Shown here: positions 59,528 through 64,000 of the stretch, piece after piece
Layout of the letters: each line of letters opens with the position of its first letter
Numbering within the stretch: the first letter of the stretch is position 1
NCBI GenBank assembly: GCA_017432325.1
Contig: JAFRJJ010000081.1
Location: 27,292-91,291, forward strand
DNA length: 64,000 nucleotides
Reading direction: 5' to 3'
From: Solobacterium sp.
GTDB taxonomy: Bacteria; Bacillota_I; Bacilli_A; Erysipelotrichales; Erysipelotrichaceae
Notes under the pieces: generated by a model
Told to the model about the DNA's origin: nothing
Database searches by the model: none
Seen by the model: the letters and a program-made list of their open reading frames with translations, nothing else
Translations under genes and position numbers: made by a program

Positions 59528-60631
59528 TTACTCTGTGACGTCTACATCAACGGAATCGCTGATGATCGCCATGTTGAGCAGCTTCCAGTAGTTCTGTCCG
59601 TTCTTGACGAAGAACATCTGGTAAGCCTGGCTGTATGTGCCGGTTACATCGTCCGCGATCAGCTTGTAGTCGAAGGAGATCGTTCCGATGAACGCGGTAT
59701 CCCCGAAGGGGAGCAGGTCATATACTTTGACATTCTCAAACTGGATGGAATCATGGTCTGTGACCCAGGAGTTATCGAATGTGCTGACGAAATCATAGAA
59801 GCTGGTTCCCGGATACAGACGGGATGTGATTCCGTATCTTGTACCGTCCCTGGTAACGAATTTGCAGTACGCTACAGCCGTATCATACATATTTTCGGCA
59901 AACTCATCACCCTGTTCAGATGTCGTCTTCCTGCCGATGTAATAGCTTTGTGAGGTGTAGTCCCTGATGACGGCCGTATCTGCAGAAGCAGGCTTGACGT
60001 CAGGGTTTCCGACCAGGGAACTGATCGGGTATCGTGTGACTTCCGGGATCCTGTATGCCAGTTCATATCCGTCAAACGCTGCCGGGGTCTGTCCTTCGAT
60101 ATGATAATAGGAGCTTTCTACCGGTACGCTGTTGATCGTAAACACCAGAGAATCATCCAGCACATCGAAGTCAAACGGTGTGGTCGAACCGACCGTACGG
60201 ACATGCCATACATCCGTATCATCGTTCCTGCGCAGTTCCAGCGCAGCCATGACATAGTTGTCATAGTGGATGTTGTAATATTCGGAAACGCCGTCGGTAT
60301 CCGTGAAGGAATATTTCATGTCGGAAGTTTTCCTGCCGGTATAGATCGACTTCAGGTATTCGATATAGGTATCCCTGGAATTCAGTTCCGTAAAATAGCG
60401 GCAGTCCTGATTGTATATTTCATCCCACTCCTCATTGTCGACGAGTCTGAAATATGCACTGATCGCACCGTTGATGCTGTGTTCTTCGTAGCGCTCAAGC
60501 CAGAACCACAGATAACCAAGTGCGGCGCCGCATATAATGACCAGCGAGAACCAGACAGTCGTCAGGTTTTTGTAGAACCTGACAGCGTTCTGCCTGGCTG
60601 ATCCTTTTCCTGTACTTACTTCACGAGCCAT
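59528..60631 (-). CDS. Membrane-anchored extracytoplasmic protein, unknown function
   Basis: A 367-residue protein: a basic N-terminal tail, one membrane segment (about 25-45: TVWFSLVIICGAALGYLWFWL) and ~320 extracytoplasmic residues. Two segments, about 55-150 and 240-360, look like related NTF2/DUF4878-type folds (SINGAISAYFRLVDNEEWDE; ENMYDTAVAYCKFVTRDG), each ending in a YWKLLNM- or WHVRTV-like strand. It overlaps the NAGPA-type gene by 16 bases on the same strand, so the two are co-translated. The start has no strong ribosome site, consistent with coupling. The plan recalls the anchored protein at 45456. Role unknown, perhaps a partner of the NAGPA-type protein. Confidence 0.65.
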   Translation of the reverse strand: MAREVSTGKGSARQNAVRFYKNLTTVWFSLVIICGAALGYLWFWLERYEEHSINGAISAYFRLVDNEEWDEIYNQDCRYFTELNSRDTYIEYLKSIYTGRKTSDMKYSFTDTDGVSEYYNIHYDNYVMAALELRRNDDTDVWHVRTVGSTTPFDFDVLDDSLVFTINSVPVESSYYHIEGQTPAAFDGYELAYRIPEVTRYPISSLVGNPDVKPASADTAVIRDYTSQSYYIGRKTTSEQGDEFAENMYDTAVAYCKFVTRDGTRYGITSRLYPGTSFYDFVSTFDNSWVTDHDSIQFENVKVYDLLPFGDTAFIGTISFDYKLIADDVTGTYSQAYQMFFVKNGQNYWKLLNMAIISDSVDVDVTE

Positions 60632-61623
60632 GCTGTGGGCACCGTCCTGTCTGAGCGCATTGATACGATATGATTCACGATCCTGTCTTCATATACCATA
60701 ACGGAGGATGATCCGCCGTCGAGGTTCGCCGCATTCATAGCTCCGTACTGCAGCATGATCTTGACACAGTCTTCATAGGAGGCACCCAGACTGGTCGTCT
60801 GTCTGCCGTCAATGACCAGCAGGAGGACGGATCCGTCATATGCCTGTCCGATGACAGTTCTGGGATTCAGGCCGCCGCCTGTACCGGTGATCGATACTGT
60901 TTCACCGTCTACGATCAGGACAGGTCCGAATGTGACCGCGTCTGTCAGTCCCCATTCCAGTGCCTGTGAGCCTGTCATGTTGCCGACGATCAGATGGTCT
61001 TTTTCATTGAAGCCTATGATCGTTCCCCAGTCGGTCAGCCTGCCGGCTACCAGCTCGCCGTCCTTGATGACGACGCCCTGGGGGATGGAACCGTTGCCCA
61101 TGCCGTTGGGATCATCGAAGCCGCCGGCATTGATCCCGCCGAGCGCGCCTGCAGCCGTGACATAATCCTGTACCAGGAAGCCGTTGTTTTTATAGTTGTC
61201 CATCAGGACGTTGACGCCAAGATGGATCCTGGAAGGATCGCGTACGATCATCAGCTTGCCGTTGAACGTCGATCCGGAGACATCTACGATCCTGAGGTCG
61301 TTCTTTTCTTCCTCCGGGATATTGAAGTCATAATCGTTATCAACAGTGACGGATGTTGAATTCTCAACACCGTTCTGATTCAGGATCGCGTCAAGCTCAC
61401 TGTCAGAGTAGAACCAGTGAACGACCTTGTCTCCTCTGCGCGTCTCCATGAAGGTACCGACGATCAGCGTGCTGAATGTCGGCGAAGGACCTTTGAAAAC
61501 CATCAAAAGAGCCAGGTATCCGGCTGCCGCTAGTGTGACGCCGAGTGTCAGAAGAACGATGAAGGTCTTCCTCAATAAACTTCTGAACTGCGTGTTTTTT
61601 GTCTTCTGCTGTTTTTTTGCCAT
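60616..61623 (-). CDS. Phosphodiester glycosidase (NAGPA-domain) family protein, membrane-anchored
   Basis: A 335-residue protein with one N-terminal membrane segment (about 19-41). The extracytoplasmic domain follows the NAGPA (PF09992) pattern: AAGALGGINAGGFDDP, PQGVVIKDGELV, NPRTVIGQAYDGSVLLLVID and the final NLDGGSSSVMVYEDRIVN. The family cleaves or handles sugar-phosphodiester linkages; in bacteria it is found with exopolysaccharides and teichoic-type polymers. A role in trimming phosphodiester-linked decorations of the wall glycan is an inference that fits the aepY gene and the LCP protein. It is the first gene of a two-gene minus-strand operon. Confidence 0.83.
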   Translation of the reverse strand: MAKKQQKTKNTQFRSLLRKTFIVLLTLGVTLAAAGYLALLMVFKGPSPTFSTLIVGTFMETRRGDKVVHWFYSDSELDAILNQNGVENSTSVTVDNDYDFNIPEEEKNDLRIVDVSGSTFNGKLMIVRDPSRIHLGVNVLMDNYKNNGFLVQDYVTAAGALGGINAGGFDDPNGMGNGSIPQGVVIKDGELVAGRLTDWGTIIGFNEKDHLIVGNMTGSQALEWGLTDAVTFGPVLIVDGETVSITGTGGGLNPRTVIGQAYDGSVLLLVIDGRQTTSLGASYEDCVKIMLQYGAMNAANLDGGSSSVMVYEDRIVNHIVSMRSDRTVPTAWLVK

Positions 61624-61650
61624 AATTAAAATACTGGTTCTGCCTGCAAT

Positions 61651-61659
61651 ATTATATCA
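61651..61659 (-). promoter_or_regulatory. Extended -10 promoter for the NAGPA operon
   Basis: The minus strand reads TGATATAAT, 27 bases before the ATG at 61623. Confidence 0.6.
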
Positions 61660-61697
61660 TATTGGCAAATAACTCAATGAAGTCCGATGATTAAGAA

Positions 61698-61706
61698 TGA
61701 TATAAT
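61698..61706 (+). promoter_or_regulatory. Extended -10 promoter for the 61737 gene
   Basis: TGATATAAT, divergent from the minus-strand promoter 40 bases away; the leader contains AGGAGG before the ATG at 61737. Confidence 0.65.
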
Positions 61707-61736
61707 AATTAAAGAATAACGCAGGAGGCATAATAT

Positions 61737-62573
61737 ATGGCAGTTTTCAGTATGGAAAACGATCTCGCATATGCTGCAGTCAGCGAACATGCATCCGAGA
61801 TCACAAGTTTTATTGACAAAGATACAGGAATTGAACACATGTGGCAGGGAGACCCTGCTTTCTGGTCCGGAAGAAACCCGACACTGTTCCCTATGGTCGG
61901 CTCGACCTGGAACAAGGAAATATGGATCGACGGCAAGCTCTATCAGATGGGCAACCATGGTTTTACAAGAAGCAGTGATTTTACATGCGTTGAGCACAGT
62001 GAAAACAAGATCGTCATGGAACTGAAGGACAGTGAAGAAACACTGGCACAGTATCCGTTCAGGTTTACCCTGCGCATCGAATATACGCTGAGCGGTAAAA
62101 CACTGAGCATCCATTACAGCATCACAAATGAAAACGACAGGGTCATGCCGTTTAACTTCGGCCTGCATCCCGCATTCAACTGCCCGATGGCAGAAGGCGA
62201 GAAGCAGATGGATTATGTGATCGAAACGAATGCCGACGAGATCTTCAAACAGGGCAGGGACACGATCGCTGTAGGCAGACAGCTGGAACTGGAACGCAAG
62301 TATCTTGAACGCACGATCCTGGTCACAGCCCCCAAGTCAACGGATACGATGCTGACCAACGGCAAGAACCGCATCACGGTCCATGCGGAAGGCTATGAAT
62401 GGCTGGCATTCTGGAGCGCGAAGAACGACGCGCCGTTTATCTGCATCGAACCGTGGCACTCCCATGCGGACTTTGAAGAAGTCAATGTCCCGTTTGAGGA
62501 GCGTGAAGGAACACTGAAGCTGGAGCCGCATCAGGAGTTTACGACGGATTATTCAATTACAGTCGGAAAATAA
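61737..62573 (+). CDS. Aldose 1-epimerase family protein (LacX/YeaD-like)
   Basis: A 278-residue protein with an AGGAGG site. GRNPTLFPMVGSTWN and GNHGFTRSSDF at the N-terminal half and NFGLHPAFNCP, with the conserved His, followed by CIEPWHSHAD with the likely Glu/His pair, match the galactose mutarotase-like superfamily, LacX branch. Family role: alpha/beta interconversion of free or phosphorylated hexoses; the exact sugar is not known for this branch. It precedes nagB by 51 bases but each gene has its own promoter. No signal peptide. Confidence 0.87.
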   Translation: MAVFSMENDLAYAAVSEHASEITSFIDKDTGIEHMWQGDPAFWSGRNPTLFPMVGSTWNKEIWIDGKLYQMGNHGFTRSSDFTCVEHSENKIVMELKDSEETLAQYPFRFTLRIEYTLSGKTLSIHYSITNENDRVMPFNFGLHPAFNCPMAEGEKQMDYVIETNADEIFKQGRDTIAVGRQLELERKYLERTILVTAPKSTDTMLTNGKNRITVHAEGYEWLAFWSAKNDAPFICIEPWHSHADFEEVNVPFEEREGTLKLEPHQEFTTDYSITVGK

Positions 62574-62590
62574 ACATTTTCCCGAAATTG

Positions 62591-62599
62591 TGCTAATAT
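62591..62599 (+). promoter_or_regulatory. Extended -10 promoter for nagB
   Basis: TGCTAATAT, about 25 bases before the ATG at 62625; AAGGAGGTG lies in the leader. Confidence 0.5.
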
Positions 62600-62624
62600 A
62601 TCGGACGCGGAAGGAGGTGTATCA

Positions 62625-63356
62625 ATGTTTACGATCATTGTTGCTGAAAACTATGACGAAGCTAGCCATGAGGCTATGAAACTGGTGCGTGATGTTCTGC
62701 GTAAAGAGAGACCTGTACTGGGACTGACTGCCGGGACGACTCCGATCGGTCTGTATAAGGAAATGATAGAAGGATACCAGTCCGGTGAACTGAGTTACAG
62801 AAATGTCAGGACATGGAATCTTGATGAATATATCGGCCTAGAGCACAGCCACCCGCAGAGCTGCCACACATATATGAGAGAAAATCTCTTCGATCATGTG
62901 GATATTCCGCAGGAAAACATACATATCCCCAACGGTGATGCTGAAGATCCTTTAGCTGAATGCGAACGGTATGAAGCATCGCTCCAGGACGTAACGATCG
63001 ATCTGCAGATATTAGGTCTGGGTACAGACGGACATATCGGGTTCAACGAACCCGGAACACCGTTTGAAAGTCTGACGCACATTGCGGAACTGACGGAACA
63101 GACCAGACGCGATAACGCCCGCTTCTTCGGAGGCAATACAGAACTGGTGCCGAAAAAGGCAATCTCTATGGGACTGGCAACGATCATGCGTGCTAGACGC
63201 ATCGTTGTGATCGCTACAGGCGAGGCAAAAGCCAACGCGGTATATAACATGATCAAAGGACCGATGAAGTCACGCTGTCCCGCAAGTGCCCTGCAGGCTC
63301 ATCCGAAACTGACAGTTATTGCGGACAAGGAAGCAGCCCAGAGGATCCTGTTCTGA
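62625..63356 (+). CDS. nagB: Glucosamine-6-phosphate deaminase
   Basis: A 243-residue protein of normal length for the short Gram-positive NagB. GLTAGTTPIGLYKEM binds the phosphate, NLDEYIGL holds the catalytic Asp, GLGTDGHIGFNEPG contains the Asp-x-His catalytic pair and the substrate loop, and ATGEAKANAV is the C-terminal signature. Reaction: glucosamine-6-phosphate to fructose-6-phosphate plus ammonia, setting amino-sugar flow between catabolism and UDP-GlcNAc synthesis. It is preceded by a perfect AAGGAGGTG site. Confidence 0.95.
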   Translation: MFTIIVAENYDEASHEAMKLVRDVLRKERPVLGLTAGTTPIGLYKEMIEGYQSGELSYRNVRTWNLDEYIGLEHSHPQSCHTYMRENLFDHVDIPQENIHIPNGDAEDPLAECERYEASLQDVTIDLQILGLGTDGHIGFNEPGTPFESLTHIAELTEQTRRDNARFFGGNTELVPKKAISMGLATIMRARRIVVIATGEAKANAVYNMIKGPMKSRCPASALQAHPKLTVIADKEAAQRILF

Positions 63357-63366
63357 GCATTCTGCT

Positions 63367-63394
63367 TTAACAGCATTTCGAATAATGACATAAT
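63367..63394 (+). promoter_or_regulatory. Promoter for thioredoxin
   Basis: TTAACA, a 16-base spacer, and CATAAT preceded by TGA. It gives a ~14-20 base leader with GGAGG before the ATG at 63415. Confidence 0.55.
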
Positions 63395-63414
63395 ACAGGC
63401 GGAGGAAAAAGAAT

Positions 63415-63726
63415 ATGAAAATTATCGAAAGTGAAAAGGAATATGATGCACTGCTGGCTGAAAACAAAGCAGTATTTGTAGACTTCTATGCAGACTGGTG
63501 CGGACCCTGCAAAATGGTAAGCCCGATTGTTGAAAAACTGTCCGGACTGAACACTGAAGTTACATTCGTTAAGGTGAATGTTGACGACAACCCGGAACTC
63601 GCACAGCGCTATGGCATTATGTCCATTCCCACACTGCTGGCGATCAAAAACGGCGAGGTTGCCGGTACAGTGATCGGCTACCGTCCTGAAGGCGATCTGC
63701 AGGCAGTCATCGATTCCATCAAATAA
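63415..63726 (+). CDS. trxA: Thioredoxin
   Basis: A 103-residue protein with the thioredoxin fold and active site WCGPC (C29, C32) in DFYADWCGPCKMVSP, then cis-Pro in SIPTLLAIKNG. Role: NADPH/thioredoxin-reductase-dependent reduction of protein disulfides in the cytoplasm. Ribosome site GGAGG. Followed by a long terminator. Confidence 0.95.
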   Translation: MKIIESEKEYDALLAENKAVFVDFYADWCGPCKMVSPIVEKLSGLNTEVTFVKVNVDDNPELAQRYGIMSIPTLLAIKNGEVAGTVIGYRPEGDLQAVIDSIK

Positions 63727-63731
63727 GTCAG

Positions 63732-63797
63732 AAAAAGAGGATGTAACAGTTGAGTAGTTTGAAATACTGCTCAAGGGGATTACATCCTCTTTTCTTG
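63732..63797 (+). terminator. Long nested terminator hairpin
   Basis: AAAAGAGGATGTAA and TTACATCCTCTTTT form a perfect 14-base-pair outer stem; inside it TTGAGTAGT and ACTGCTCAA form a second hairpin. TCTT follows. It works as an intrinsic terminator for trxA and is unusually long. Confidence 0.75.
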
Positions 63798-63911
63798 TGG
63801 TGGGGCAGATGAACAATCTGTTTTCTGATTATCTGTATCAGCTGATCAGCCGGTTTCTGACAATACATGCGCACTGAAAACAACTGTCAGTTGATCAAGC
63901 TGTTTTTGATA

Positions 63912-64000
63912 TTAACTGAGCAGTCCTGATGGATTCTCTTTCATTCTCCGTATCCTGCTGAGATGGTATTTCTTCAGATTGTATCCCAGACATACAAGAA
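63912..64000 (-). pseudogene. C-terminal end of a possible IS transposase (continues beyond window)
   Basis: On the minus strand the frame ending at 63912 reads LVCLGYNLKKYHLSRIR then RMKENPSGLLS and stop. GYNLKKYH near the end is typical of IS1182/IS5-like transposase C-termini. Only about 28 residues are visible, so it is not known whether the gene is intact to the right. The region 63798-63911 would contain the IS end. Classified as pseudogene only because it is partial here. Confidence 0.4.

Overview
The window is 64 kb of bacterial DNA of intermediate GC content. It has strong AAGGAGG-type ribosome binding sites, sigma-A-like promoters (many with an extended -10), rho-independent terminators with U-runs, TGA used as stop, and typical Gram-positive surface genes (LCP, YfhO, MBOAT/SGNH pairs, lipobox lipoprotein, NAGPA-type protein). 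I read it as a Bacillota chromosome, possibly Erysipelotrichia; the order is an impression, not something I could test. Almost all of it (about 1-58 kb) is one very large surface-polysaccharide superlocus. The right edge (58-64 kb) returns to housekeeping genes and ends in what looks like a transposase tail.

Layout. 1-5.6 kb: the 3' end of a phosphonopyruvate decarboxylase (aepY), a DegT-type aminotransferase, a CatB-type acetyltransferase, two paralogous GNT-I-like glycosyltransferases and a GT2, in two convergent units. 5.8-21.7 kb: a plus-strand block with GT2 and GT4 enzymes, an unknown protein with ParB-like and nucleotidyltransferase-like parts, a Wzy-like polymerase fused to a glycosyltransferase, a Wzx flippase, a second Wzy-like protein fused to a NodB deacetylase, a WecB-type 2-epimerase and a large membrane protein. 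21.8-31 kb: a membrane protein, an MBOAT/SGNH acyltransferase pair, YfhO (minus strand) and another membrane protein. 31-36 kb: a dolichol-P-mannose-synthase-like GT2, a sugar aminotransferase and 3,4-ketoisomerase (FdtB/FdtA type), a MATE transporter with a possible attenuator, and a second DPM1-like GT2. 36.3-44.4 kb: a HAD phosphatase, a second MBOAT/SGNH pair, two GT2s, a GT4 and a third Wzy-like protein. 44.5-48.6 kb: a third DPM1-like GT2, a membrane-anchored protein and an unusual LCP transferase. 48.7-57.6 kb: rmlA, an epimerase/reductase, rmlB, two flippases and three GT2s. 57.6-64 kb: a lipoprotein, an RlmI-type methyltransferase, an anchored protein with a NAGPA-type protein, an aldose-1-epimerase-like protein, nagB, thioredoxin and the possible IS end.

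How the parts fit. RmlA and RmlB make dTDP-4-keto-6-deoxyglucose. FdtA- and FdtB-type enzymes can turn this into a dTDP-3-amino-3,6-dideoxyhexose, and the DegT enzyme and the epimerase between rmlA and rmlB could make other derivatives. GT2 and GT4 enzymes assemble repeat units on a lipid, three Wzx-type flippases export them, three Wzy-type proteins polymerise them, and the LCP protein attaches polymer to the wall. DPM1-like GT2s with YfhO and other polytopic proteins look like outside-the-membrane side-chain glycosylation, and the two MBOAT/SGNH pairs like outside acylation. Several polymers or one heavily decorated polymer are both possible.

Most notable: two different Wzy fusions flanking one flippase; a C-terminal FAM3/ILEI-like domain in apparently permuted order in three surface proteins; a promoter/operator block duplicated upstream of functionally linked genes; a flippase gene whose expected ATG reads ACG; five apparently leaderless genes; and an LCP protein carrying a binding-protein-like segment and Cys-rich tandem repeats.
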